Below, piece after piece: positions 1 to 12,300 of a stretch of DNA of 64,000 bases; position 1 is the stretch's first letter, and each line of letters begins with the position of its first letter. Under the pieces are notes generated by a model. The model saw only the letters and a program-made list of their open reading frames with translations, searched no databases and was not told where the DNA came from. The position numbers were made by a program, and so were the translations under genes. The stretch is from Balanoglossus misakiensis (taxonomy: Eukaryota > Hemichordata): contig CM082578.2 in the NCBI GenBank assembly GCA_040954595.2, forward strand, positions 13,330,001 through 13,394,000, given 5' to 3'.

Positions 1-3000
1 GGAAGCCTGTCATGCCTTGGGCAATTTGACCAGGTAATGGAGTAACTGAGGAAACACCTGACATGGTTGCGCCTGGTTGTAATGGAGGCATCATATTCTG
101 TAACAAGGGCTGAGTAAAGGGCTGTGATTGATTTTGTGGTCTGTTTTGTTGATTTGCAGGAATCTCCTGTGGAGGTGCAGGTGGTGCAGGTTGTTGTTGC
201 TGATGGGGTAGTGGTTGATTTGCTGGACCAACTGTTAGTTGAGATACCATGGCTTGTTGGTTTGCTGGTACTTGCTGATTTGCAGGCAATAACTGATTTG
301 CAGCAGCAACTTTATTAGTTGATGTCGACATGACTGTTGAAGTCATCTCACTGACAAGCTGGTTCTGGTTTGGGGGCATAACACCAGGAGTAGACGCAGA
401 CCTTGATGGTGCAGTTTGGTTTACTTTAACCTCATTTGCAGTCATGCCTGAAGTAGTAGAACTCACTGCAGCTGCTTGTAAATCATGAGAACTCATATCA
501 GGTTTAGGTTGATTGTCTGGTATGGAAGTTGCATTTTGTGAAACATCTTGCATATTCTGATTTGAAGTAGTTTGTCCACTGGGCACAGATTCATCTTGCA
601 GTGTTGCATCACTTTTAGAAGCTGTACGAGATTCTTCGTCGGCAGTTTCAGCAGCCATAGTAGTTCTACTGCCGGATGCCACCACTTTCTCCACGTTTGC
701 TGGCTGATTATTATGCAGCTGAGCACCAATATTGGCCGGAACATTAGCACCTTTGATAGATTTGAAGGGAGACCCCTCATTTCCAGTTCCTTCTCTGACA
801 GTGGGTGTAGTAGGCACACTACCTTCAGGAGTCCCATCTGAATATTGTCCATTCTGAGCTTGCACAGCAACATTTTGTGAGAGCTATAAAAAAACAAAGA
901 TGATAGAGTTTAAGTTGACCATCGACCAGCTGAAGTATGTAACCCTTTGCAGTCCCCAGTGCTCCAAGTGCCCATGACATCATTTACATGCATTCTGGCA
1001 ATAGTTTGTCACAAGCAATAAATGAAAATACTCACAAGTTGATATTCATCAACAGATAACTGTTGCGATGTCTTCCTTTGTTGTCTTGGGCTCAGTCTTG
1101 GCATGTCCTCTGGAGGTGTTGGACCCAATTCTTTTGCTCTGTGAATGACCTCTTTGATTTGTTCAACAAACATTTCACAATGTTGTTCAGCCAGGTGTTT
1201 ACCTGCAACCTGATGAATAATATAAAGAACGAAATTCACTTCCAGGGTACACAGCAGCATTCTTACATTGTACCTTTTTTTACAATGAAAAACGAAAATA
1301 CCCACAGAACGGGCGGTCTTCTGCTTACCAAATTATCCTTTATATCTTCCAAATCATCATCGACTCCAAATTTAAAAGTGACAGTCTGCCCTTTATGAGT
1401 TTCCATAGCACACTCCACAATACCACCTTCTTCCACCTGAATTATGGAAAGTGTTGGGGTCTGCTTTCTTTTAACACTCTTTGCCTTTTTCATCTTCTCT
1501 TTGTCTAATCGATCTTTTTCTCTTTTCTTCAACTTCTCAGCAGTTGCAACAGGAGCATTAGCTGGAGCAGCTTCAGGTCCACTGTAGTAAAGAAATGGAA
1601 AATTAATGAAGATTTTTTTCACCATGATATTAAAATAGGAATATGATTCCAGCACATCGATGGGTATTGCCTACATGTAGATATGCAAAAGTATGTCCAA
1701 GATCTCAACTAAATGCTTCTACAGGTACCTTTCTGTAGCACTTTCTGCTGTAGATGGAGTTCCAAACACTTGGCCATCAGGTGGAGTCACATCTTTCCGG
1801 TCCATGCTGGAGTGTTGTCTGGCGATGTTATCTTGGATAGACTGTGGCACTTGAGGAATATGTTGAGTTTGTACATTTTCTTGGCTCTGTAAATTGACTT
1901 GCTGAGGAAATGGAGTTGGCTGGACTTGTGCAGGAAGTTGAGTCTGGGGTTTGAGTTGAGATGGTGGTAGCTGTGCTTGGAGGGGAAGCTGACCTGGAGT
2001 GACGGGTTGGTACTGCTGTTGCTGAGGCTGAATGTATGGTTGCTGGCCCTGTATTGGGTACTGTTGCTGGCCCTTGGGTTGAAGTGGTTGCTGAAACGAC
2101 TGAAATTGTTGCGATGGTTGGAACTGTTGGGGTTGTGCCTGTGGTTTGTATTGCTGTTGTGATTGGCCAGGCTGGGGTCCAAACTGTGCCTGTGAGTGGT
2201 ATTGTTGGTGAGCTTGATATGTTTGTGCCTGTGTTTGTGGAGGGTACTGTTGGTGAGGTTGTGTTTGTGGCTGGAATGCTTGTCCTTGGGGCTGCTGTGG
2301 AGGCATGTGTTGATACTGTTGGGGTGGAATGGTCTGGTACTGTTGTGGCTGTTGGAACTGCTGGTTTTGAGAGTACTGTGCCTGCTGGAATTGCTGATAT
2401 TGTTGATCTTGTGGAAAAGACTGCTGAGTAGGCTGGAACTGCTGACTTTGGGATCCATGCAGCTTGACAAGATACAAAATGAAATGGTGCAAATTTCAGA
2501 AATTGTACCATGAAATTGATGAATACATCTGCAGGGAATAAAAAGTCTTCTTTTTATTAATGACTACTTAGTCTTTCATCTAATGATAATGAATAGTTCA
2601 AACCTAACCTGTGTAAATGCTTGTTGGCTTTGTTGGTATGGCATTTGATGGTATGGAGCATACTGCATGGATTTTGCTTGAAAACCTTGTTGGAAGTTCG
2701 CCCCTTGCGGTGAAACAGACTGCCCTTGCTGAGATGGAAACTGGTTTGCTGGATATTGCTGTGGTAATGACTGGGCTTGTTGATAATTGGCTTGCGGTTG
2801 GAAAGACTGCTGTGACATATGCTTGCTGGAAGCATCTGAGCCAATTCCAGAATCAAGTGTGCCTTCACCTACAATCAAAACCATAAGTTTTGTCTGTGAT
2901 ATCAATTGGTTTCTCAATGAAATGCTTTCATTAGTCAAGGAATTTGTCATTATTGCAGTAAATACCTAATAAGATGTAATAACTTCCGGAGTGAGTTTAA

Positions 3001-6000
3001 TTGTGTAAACTTTAAAATTAGAAGATCTCCATTCCTCTCCCATTGCCTAACACTTACACCCTGTTCCGATACAACTGATAAGACACTTACTGCCAACATG
3101 TGGGATAGCTGATTGTTGCTCACTTTCTTGCTGTTGCTGTTGTTTCTCTCTCTCAAGCCGCTCTTTTTCCTGCCTTTCTTTCTCTTGCCTTTCCTTCATC
3201 TGTTGCATCCGCTCTCTGTTTCTCTTTGTGGTGGCAACACGGTCTCGTATACTTTTAGCAACTATTTTTTGGTCATCTTCATTGAGAAATCCAGATTTTA
3301 CCTGCATGACAGATAGAAGAGATTGCAGTTGAGCGATACAAAGGCATCACTTTGCACGACATGGCAAAATGATGGGGGAGGGGGTGGCCAGCTGAGCCTG
3401 TGATAAACAAGAAAAAAAGCTGCAGCAGAATTCAATGGGAATCTGTGGAAATGTGAATGAGATATTTAAATATTCATGAACATAATATCATTAGAATTAG
3501 TCAATCACTAGTTGTTTCACTGGGCATGTTTTACCATATTGTCTTCAAGACTTACTACGTATGTCTACAAGGATGTGTCTGAACTATCCCATACCATTTC
3601 AGCTGCAACTTGTTCTGGGTCGTCTTTTTGTAAATCAAACGCAAACTGCAAAGCTTCATTGTCTTTGTGCTTGTCCTTCCTCTTTTTGGGATCTTCAACC
3701 CTCAGTCTCAGCTGAATGACATCTTCTCCTGCACCATCAGCCAACTCCAGTTTAAAACCAGTGTCTTCTTCGAAGAATTCCAAGCTAAGTAGCTCTTTTG
3801 ATGTGTACCTAACATTGATAACCATTCGCAATTAAAGGTTGTGCAATAAGGCTTGAATGTATGCACATAAATTGTACATTACCATCACAACTACTTTCCT
3901 GTAGAAATCCCCAAACAAAACTGTTTAGAATTTAGAAGGAAACCATTATTAATAAGCTAGGTCAAACAAAATAATATAACTATTTAAATTCAGAATAAGT
4001 ACCATATAATGATTTTACCTTTCTTCACTTCTTGGCCTTGTACACACATCAATAACTTCTTTGATAGCTGCATTAGAAATTTTTGCAAAACTCTGTGGTC
4101 TTACTCCCTGCAATGACAAGAGATATTTGTCTAGAGTCCGCCAACAAGATTGTGACCTACGAATAGTATATTACTGCGGCCTCGTGAATTTTACAAACAG
4201 ATGACCAAAAGTTGGGTGATATTCCCAGGTGTTGCCTATTCGAATCATTGCTTTGATCTTGCCTTGCATCAAGGCATTTAATACAATATAGTATGTGTAT
4301 ATTAAACCCTTGTCATGCAGCATGATTTCATCACCTGGTACAAGTGATGCTTATACTTGCCAAACTTTAGTCTGTACTTACACTTGTCACTCTTCTGTAA
4401 ATCTGTGCTGCATTCTGGCATTCTGCATAAGGATATTCTGATGTAGCCATTTCCAGCATACACATTCCAAAAGCATAGATATCAATGGACTCATCATAGT
4501 GCTCTTCATACATTTCTGGTGCCATGAACTCGGGGGTACCTTAAGAGACACAAAGATTACGTGGAATCTTTGAGCTGTTCTGGGGAAGGAAACCAGTTGC
4601 CGAGGAAAGAAATAGTTAGTATGCTTTGCTGTAGACGGCATGATTGGAGACATCCCACTGCTACCGGCAAGATTAGTATTCCTGAAAAGAAAACCCTGCT
4701 TATGGGTTTTATGACATGGTTACTTACCTTACCTCCAAATTTTGCATGATCTGTAGTCTATTGCTACAAGGCTGAAAACTAAATACTCAAAAACAAAGTG
4801 AAGAAGAAATGGTCTCAAATATAACTTACATGTACATGTATAGCAACTGGTCATTTAAACAATATGATGATACAATAGCATTTTCAAACTAACATCCACA
4901 CTTGTCAAGTCTTAACAACCAACATTTGTGTGGTAAATATTGGTCACAACACAAAGTAATATTGCAGGGATATTTATTGTTCTGTACTTGATGTGTTTTC
5001 CATAATTCTAATGCACCACTGAGACATTTTGACTAAACCTGGCCAAATTTTAGTAGATTTACATGTATGTATGACTAGGCATCTTAGTTGGCCGTACACT
5101 TGACATATTTTATCAGACACAATGGTGTAACACCAAAAATAGACAAAATTATAAATATTTCTTTTAATCACACTTACACAGAGAAACACATCCCAAGAAT
5201 GAACGAAGTATCATGAGTATACTACATGGACCGCATGTAAAACTGTTCACTTGCTACACAATCAACTGTTGTTTACTTACCAATTACACTTTTGGCAAAT
5301 GACGTCTTCTTCAGTGTTGCTAAACCAAGATCTCCAATTTTAACGGAGCCAGATGTTCCAGTGATGAAAATGTTGTCACACTTCAAATCTCTGTGTATAA
5401 CAGGGGGTTGACGGGAGTGTAGGAAATACAGCCCTTTAAGAATCTGTCTACACCAGCTTTTCAACATTTTAGATTTTATTACCTTGAACCGTTTCAAGTA
5501 CCTGTTAATCAAGAGAAAAATAAATTAGATGCACACAAACCAAGTCACTGATCTAAGGAAATAATCATGGAAAATGCCACACTTTACGACGACTATAACG
5601 GTGGTGTGCATGTACACTTCAAATTTCTTTAGTTACACAAGCTACATATACACCAAAACCTAATCAGTTTGAATAATTTAACTTAGCAAATCAAGATCAA
5701 TCACTGGCAGTGTCCCCCCCCCCCCCCCAGAGCAATTACAGAGTGGCGGCTACCACTATGTAATTTATGGAAAACAATAGAAACTCATTAACATAACAAG
5801 TATCCATATTGTTATGTGAATTAGCCACCGCTCTGTCAGAAAATACTGGGGAGAACACTGATCAGCCATTCTTGAGATAAAATGAAAAAGGTGGACAGAC
5901 ACACACACACAGCTAAAATATGGTAGCTCACATGGGCTAAAAATAAAGACAACCTAACTATAATATTTCTTACGTTTTAAGAGTTCCTGATGTCATAAGT

Positions 6001-7166
6001 TCTGTCACTAGTACAATATATTTCCGGGATCTACCTGTCCCCGGAACAGTCTCCCAATAGTCATAAAATCTCACTATATTTGGATGGTTAAGTCCCTTCA
6101 ACATTTCTGCCTCTTCCTTAAATCTCTGCCTTTCTGATCTGCTTAGCTTCTTATCCTGCAAGAGGAAATCAAAATACTGTTCAAAAAGTTCAGCACATCA
6201 GCACTGATTCTTTGATTTGAAGACAGTGAATACATAAAAATATACATATTCATATCGCTTTGAACTTTACTGCAATGATTTTAATAAGCTGCAAAAAATA
6301 AACCATCCACTGATCCAGTTGGACTCCCATTTCCACATCAACTGTGATATTCTGTACATGTAATGTCTGTCATGACTGATTTGTTATAATACATAACAAA
6401 ACAATACTTGTGTACATAATAAATTGTAGAACAAATTGCTTAAGTTGCATAAACTATGTGTTGTGTGATACAAATAACTGTCTACCTCTACCCGTAAATG
6501 TTATTTTCAAAGCATTTTCTCAGATGTGCTTTTACCTACCTGCAGCTCACACCAAGCAACAGCAACACCAGTTTCGCTGTCCAGTCCTTTATAAACAGTC
6601 TTAAACGATCCTCGACCAACTTCAACATCAAACTTCAGGAATCTCCCATCAAGAGAGGAATCAACAGCTTGTTCTTCTTTTTCTTCACTTTCAGATTTAT
6701 CATCTCCATCAAGTTTCCTTGGTGGGTCTATTGAACTTATTTCTTTCACAGATGACTCCTTTGTTTGATCACTTCTAACGCTTTCGATTGTAGCAGGGGG
6801 GCTGTCACCCACATTCTCACCTCTGGCAGAATATATTGTTGTTGCTTCAGCCTGCCTATCACTAGGAATAGCATGTGTCGTAACTTTGTCAAAATTAACA
6901 CTGCTTTCATTCTCAGTGACAGATTCCTCCTCGGTGATTACATTCTCATTACCGTTCTTCTCTTCGTCACTGTCTAACTTAATGCTCACTCTTTTACCCT
7001 TGCTCTTCCAACCAGAACCAGAATTTTTCAAAGCAGGAGCAAGCCCCTCGGTTGGAGTTGTGACTGGGGTTGTACTTTCACTGCTCGTATTGCTGCTAGG
7101 GGGCTTTTCTTCAGCCAGTGGCTCTCCATTGATCACTTCCTGCTCAACGGCTGCGTTGTTACTCAT
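1..7166 (-). CDS. WNK: WNK-family serine/threonine kinase (3' end beyond window)
   Basis: Twelve exons join in phase: 6540-7166, 5974-6155, 5281-5501, 4382-4539, 4019-4107, 3595-3808, 3091-3301, 2609-2868, 1729-2462, 1329-1581, 1036-1209 and 1-883, about 1335 codons, with no stop before the edge. The ATG is at 7166; the frame is open a little upstream but has no earlier ATG. Seen: the glycine loop [11 protein letters not shown] (184-194) carries the WNK catalytic lysine (K189), while the usual VAIK lysine is cysteine (C206); HRDLKCDN (306-313); DLG (327-329) instead of DFG; activation-loop serines S337 and S341; APE. An autoinhibitory OSR1-C-like CCT domain follows (about 443-520), then a Glu/Gln/Arg coiled stretch, a very Gln-rich exon (655-899), a second CCT-like domain (about 940-1010) and a Ser/Pro/Gln-rich tail. 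Known for the family: chloride- and osmotically regulated cytosolic kinase that activates SPAK/OSR1 and so cation-chloride cotransporters. Single-gene status is inferred; vertebrates have four paralogues. Confidence 0.97.
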
Positions 7167-7695
7167 GGCTAGTGTGTAGGAGCGAAGTACCAACTTTTCA
7201 AAGGACGACTACACAAAGCCGAACATTGGTGTTGTTACGTGGTCTATCAGATAGTCCAGTAAGTTTCTTCTTGGTGGAAAGGCCATATAGATCGCCATAA
7301 CACATTAAATCAAAGTGTTGTTGGTGTGAACGGTGCAGTGTAGACACGCCACATAAAAGACTTGTGATTTGTTTTGCAACTGTGCCCGGAAGACGGCAAA
7401 TAGCCCAAGTCTAAATGTTTACAATGTAAAGTGGCTTCTCCGACAATCAGAAAGTTTTTGTCACTAGTTTTTTCTCCGAAAAATGGTTTTCTGGAGTTCC
7501 AACGACCAGAAATCAGCCATATTGCGATCAGAAACTCACCACCTGTTCCGCAGTTCTTTGCTTGCACACATCGACGTTGGGGATAAAATTGAATCCATAC
7601 ACGTAGTTGATACACAACACTCACTTCCGGGTTGTCTGGAACTTCCTCAGCATATAAAACCGTTCTAAGTTTTTTTTATCCAACCCTCCCTTTGG
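7167..7695 (-). promoter_or_regulatory. Probable WNK 5'UTR/promoter region
   Basis: This stretch lies directly upstream of the WNK start codon and holds no convincing exon. It should contain the 5'UTR and transcription start of WNK, but no TATA box or initiator could be assigned by eye. The assignment rests on position only. Confidence 0.4.
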
Positions 7696-7893
7696 ATGGC
7701 TGAGACAGCAACGTCGGAAGGACGCCAGAGACGACAAAGTCGCCCTGAAAATGATTGCTTCCAACGTACGCAGAATTTGCTGAATAACGACACAACATAT
7801 GAAATGGCGGCTTTCTTGTCTCCAAACGTTACAGTCTGCCAGAAATTGTTCAAAGTAGTTCCCCAAATGACTGAACCGCATAACACTGCGTAG
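7696..7893 (+). CDS. Candidate small ORF divergent from WNK
   Basis: An ATG-initiated 65-codon ORF starts 530 bp upstream of the WNK start codon on the opposite strand. The product is hydrophilic at its N-terminus (Arg/Gln/Ser-rich), lacks a signal peptide or membrane segment, and is not recognised. The ATG has G at +4. The same segment is also open in two minus-strand frames (about 86-88 codons), so openness is weak evidence of coding. It could be a microprotein, an upstream exon of an unseen gene, or chance within a promoter that fires both ways. Confidence 0.18.
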   Translation: MAETATSEGRQRRQSRPENDCFQRTQNLLNNDTTYEMAAFLSPNVTVCQKLFKVVPQMTEPHNTA

Positions 7894-8317
7894 TATTGTA
7901 CGCCCTGTGCATGTTTGAACATATGCTGCAAAATTTCGGAGTTTTCAATCCACAGTTTTAGACTAAATGTTATTTTATTAATTCTGGGATATATAAGACG
8001 TGTTTTGCTGATCCATCATCTGCTTTATCACGAACTTCTGATTTACTTTAAGGATGTCGGAATAATATAGCCAAAGCTTAGTTAGTGAATTGGCTCAGTA
8101 TGTTACGGATTTCCCGGACTGGCGATCAAGAAACTATCATGTCCTCGAACTGTACAGACGATCGCAAATTTAGACCAACCATCAAAAGAATTTACGATCA
8201 CATGAAACTATTATTTCAATGAAATCTATTTATTTATCTTTATTAATTGCTTTACTTGTGGAGAAATGTATAAAATACACTTCTGGTAATTTTAATACTT
8301 GTTTGTCTGTACGAGGG

Positions 8318-8432
8318 CGGAAGCTCCTGCCCCATTCCCAATTCCCACCGCTGGCTGCGCTCAGCCAGTAGTGGGAGTATGACGGGCCCGGGGGTGGGGC
8401 GTAGTTTGACCGTGTTGTCCGCTTTGCTTCCG
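8318..8432. repeat. GC-rich nested inverted repeat (foldback)
   Basis: Nested complementary arms are readable: CGGAAGC (8318-8324) with GCTTCCG (8426-8432); GCCCCA (8329-8334) with TGGGGC (8395-8400); CCCAC (8344-8348) with GTGGG (8371-8375); CTGGCTG (8351-8357) with CAGCCAG (8362-8368) around a CGCT loop. Base composition is strikingly GC-rich against AT-rich flanks. It could be a small foldback transposon, a structured RNA, or an insulator- or promoter-like CpG patch. No flanking target duplication was seen. Confidence 0.55.
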
Positions 8433-8987
8433 AAAGTAACGTCTAACCACAGGGATCAAAAGGCATATATGTTGATTAATATCTTATCAGTTTTTGTTTA
8501 TTATTATAAAATAAATATAATTTTACTCCAAATCTTCTGCAACCAAGCAAAAAAATAGCAATTACACCATAGATTCACAGATACAAAGAAACCAGACTGT
8601 GGTGGGTAAATATGCATTTTATTTCCAGTAAAATATCTTCTTTCGACAGGAATCAGGTGAGGCATACACCTTCATTTGAATAACACTATTTTTGCATATG
8701 AATATATACATGTACATATAAAAATTGCTTAATACTTCTTAAACTTATTTCACATGGAGGCTGATACTGTAATTATTGAAATAAGGTTTAATACACCCAT
8801 TACTTCAGTCAGTTATATTGTAAATTAATGAAAAATAATTGACCATAACAGAAGCTACATTCAGCAGCTCCAAGATTCCATCCAATTGAATAAGTCATTA
8901 GTGCTCTATCTGTGTACATATCCAGTCAGCTTACGGAGACAAAGTATAAAATATAAAACAACTGCAGTTTCTGTCTTCTGAATGTTC

Positions 8988-8993
8988 TTTATT
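8988..8993 (-). terminator. Candidate polyadenylation signal for NEDD1
   Basis: TTTATT on the plus strand reads AATAAA on the NEDD1 strand, about 360 nt past its stop codon. No closer canonical hexamer was noticed. Assignment is by position only. Confidence 0.35.
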
Positions 8994-9352
8994 AAATGTT
9001 GGATCAGAAATTAGGCAAAATTAGCATTAATTAATAATGAAAGGCAGACCCAATATTTTTAAAACAAAAACCTCATTTTTCATTTACATAAAATATTAAC
9101 TAACAGTCTCTTGCAGGTGTCTTTTTTTATGGCCAAGATCTGTTTGAAGGGAGTACACGATATGAGAAGTGACTAGCAGCCAACTTTCTTCTCCTGCACT
9201 GCAAGTGGTCCAACTCCAAGTCAAATCTTGACATCAAATACACCAGTCTAAATCCTAAACTCCCTTGTGAATGACACATCATTGCCACCTAGCACCAATC
9301 CCAATATCCTAACTTCGTTGTTGAGACACGAAGGCACGTACTCAAACAGTGT

Positions 9353-12300
9353 TCAAAATTTGGTTTTCAACCGCCTGTTTTCCTCTTTCAATCTCTCAAC
9401 TTCAGCGATGAGGACATCATTTACAGAGTACTTGGCCATCTCTGCTTTCAGTTCATTCTAGGAAAAAAAGTGACAAGAATTGATTTAGAATGTGAAAAAT
9501 GGAAAATTGAATTCAAGCAAACTATGAAGCCACACGGATGGCCTGAACGAGTATTTGACTTCTGTTGTGACTGAAGAAAGACATGAATGAGCTATCACTC
9601 ACCATTTGTATTTGAAATTGTCTTAACATTTCTATCTGTAGATTGACGACGTCTCTGTGTAGTGATATCCTGAAAGAGAAATAGAAACAATTTTTATTGT
9701 AAGCATTTTCTTTCCTCTCCCTTTGCTTTATCACCCCAGTAAATCATTTTCCGAGCCTGCTATTCTTACCTTGCATCCTCAACTGCATCTTCAATCATAT
9801 TCTTGATGAATTCAACTTGGAAAGGTTGAAACTGTGCTCCTGGAACATGGGCACTGGCACCACCAGTGGCTCCGCCCACCTCGCCATCAGTGGCATCCCC
9901 TGGATATCCACTGTTGACATCATGCCCTGGTGCAGCTGGCAGAGTGGTTCTGAAAAGCGGCTGGGGTGATGATGATGATGCTGCTGGTGGTATTTCATTG
10001 GTGGGAGGAGTATGTCTGGATGGTAGCAGTTTGCCTGGTTGTTCATGTCGGGCAGGTGACGCAATAGGTGGCTTGGGTGATGCATTGTAGTAAGGTGATG
10101 ATAATACTGCAGGTTGAGTTGGTTGGGCAGGCTATCAAAGACCAAAAGTACACATTACATGAAAACTGTCTCTCAGTCATATTGTATGCATTCCTTTGTC
10201 AGAAAATTTAACTGTATAGTTGGCTAGAACACCACCACAAGGATTGTAATTTAATATGCAGATCATTACAGTAATACACTGCACCAGAAATGTTTACTTA
10301 CAGATGGCATATGATGTAAGGCACTTGTTATAACTGGTGTTGGCTCCAGATAGGCCAGTGATTCTTGTGGAGCATAGCCCTCTTGTACCAGAGACTGATG
10401 TGAATACAAAGGGCCAGTACTGTAGACATTGCCTGGCCCAGTGATATACCTTGTTGGTGGTGTCACATTTGTGATATTATCTGACAATGGTGAGAAAATT
10501 GACCCTGGAGATAAGAAAGGAAAGAAAGAGTTGTTAGAAACTTCCTCAAACAAATAAATTATACAGGTGCTTGAGAAAAAAATGCTTGTTAGAAAAGATA
10601 CCGGAATATTTGACTTATTCTATAAATCAGCAACCTGCCAAAGATGTTAGGGGAAGGACTATAGACAGAATACAGTTTACCTTGAATACCGATGTCTGGT
10701 TTGTCTGCCTTGCTCATCACATCTCCATCACCATGAGCTGTAAGCAAACAATACAAAAGACTGCAAGTTTGTACTACACTCAGAACCAACTAGGAAAAAC
10801 CCACCAATCTCCAGGCCTTGATGTACTCAAGGTATTGATTCACTATTCTGTGCTTACCTATTGGTGAAAAAACTTCATTGTGAGTAACCACTGTCTCTGG
10901 TCTTTGGTGGATGATATTTTCTTGTTCACTTTCAGGACTATCAGACTCTGCGTTGCCCGAATCAACTCCTGTTGATGCTCTAAGTTTCTTACTTTGTGTA
11001 CCACTGCTCCTTGATGGTTTACTGCTAACTGTATCATTCTGAAATGAAACAATTTGGACATTCATAGCTTTCCTGGAGCTTGGGCTTTAATGTTACACTT
11101 CATTTATCATGCAGTTCTCCAACGGACAATAGTTTATACTTGGTGTTCTTGTCAGACACAAGGAGCTACATAACTGCTTGAACTAAATTTCAGCATATCA
11201 AAGTTCCAATACTTCCATGGTTGCATGTAGGCCCAGCTGTTCACCACCCAATGTTTTCAACAGGGACTCTGGTCTGACAACATCAAGAAATATGGATGAC
11301 AGATTGAAATACCTACCTTAGAGAAAGGTCTTTGGAATGAAAGACACTGGACAGATGATTTATGTGCTGTGAAGGCGTCTTTAGGTGTTTCACCCATTCG
11401 AAGGTCATACACCCTGATTTGACCTCGTGAAGTTCCAACAGCAAATGTTGCACCATCAGTCATGAAATCTATTGATGTTAGAGGACAATCTGCAGTGATT
11501 GTCTTCACAGCACTGCAGAAAGAACAATTGGGGAGAATTTATTACTTTATCCATGACATCAATGAGACAGTGCACTTAATTGTACCTGCTGCTCAGGTAC
11601 CTTACCCTGCCAAATCGGTTTTATTTGTATCATCAGCCAGTATTACCACAGGAATTCAGAAGTAGCCAAATTACAGTGCTTTCTTGTCGCAATACAATAC
11701 ATAAAATAGCTTTATTTCGATGAGCTTGAGTTATTTCAGTAAAAAATAAAACAAACACAACAGAGATTCTAGTTTACCTTTTGCCTTGTGCATCATAACA
11801 CACAATTCTCTTATCCAGACCAACAGATGCTAGCAACATATCATTGACAGGTGAAAAACACATGGCTGTTGCAGGGGATCTGTGTGTATCTGTAAATGAC
11901 TTGAGAAGTTTGTGCGAGTTTGCATCCCACAAATTGAGACAGCCATCGTCAGAAACAGAACCAAGGAGAGACTTCTTGAAGTGAGAGTACTGTAGCCCTC
12001 GTATTGCCTTGAATACAATAGGAAATCAAATGTTAGTGAAAATAACTCATAGGCAGGGTTATTTTAGTGAAACATTTCAACCTTCATATGTATGCAGTGA
12101 CTGTATTATATGGGCCTATGTTGCATCATCAATATCATATCCCACTGACTAACATGTGTTGTTATTTAACTGTTTACCATGTTAAATCATATTTTTCATC
12201 CAAGTTCATAACAATAAAGCTCACCTGTACTTTAGGAGCTCGAAGTGGACTGAAAGATTGTCCAGATATAACATTGCTAAGAATGATGTCACCATTGGCT

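Larger units (their letters stand above)
7894..9352. other. Intergenic region between WNK and NEDD1
   Basis: No exon is supported here. The part next to 9352 should be NEDD1 3'UTR. The only distinct structure is the GC-rich foldback at 8318-8432; the rest is AT-rich sequence with short T and A runs. Confidence 0.6.

Noticed and set aside
1787-2513. Several long frames on both strands over the Gln-rich WNK exon
   Set aside because: CAG/CAA-rich sequence lacks stops in many frames; only the frame that splices in phase with exons 8 and 10 is kept.
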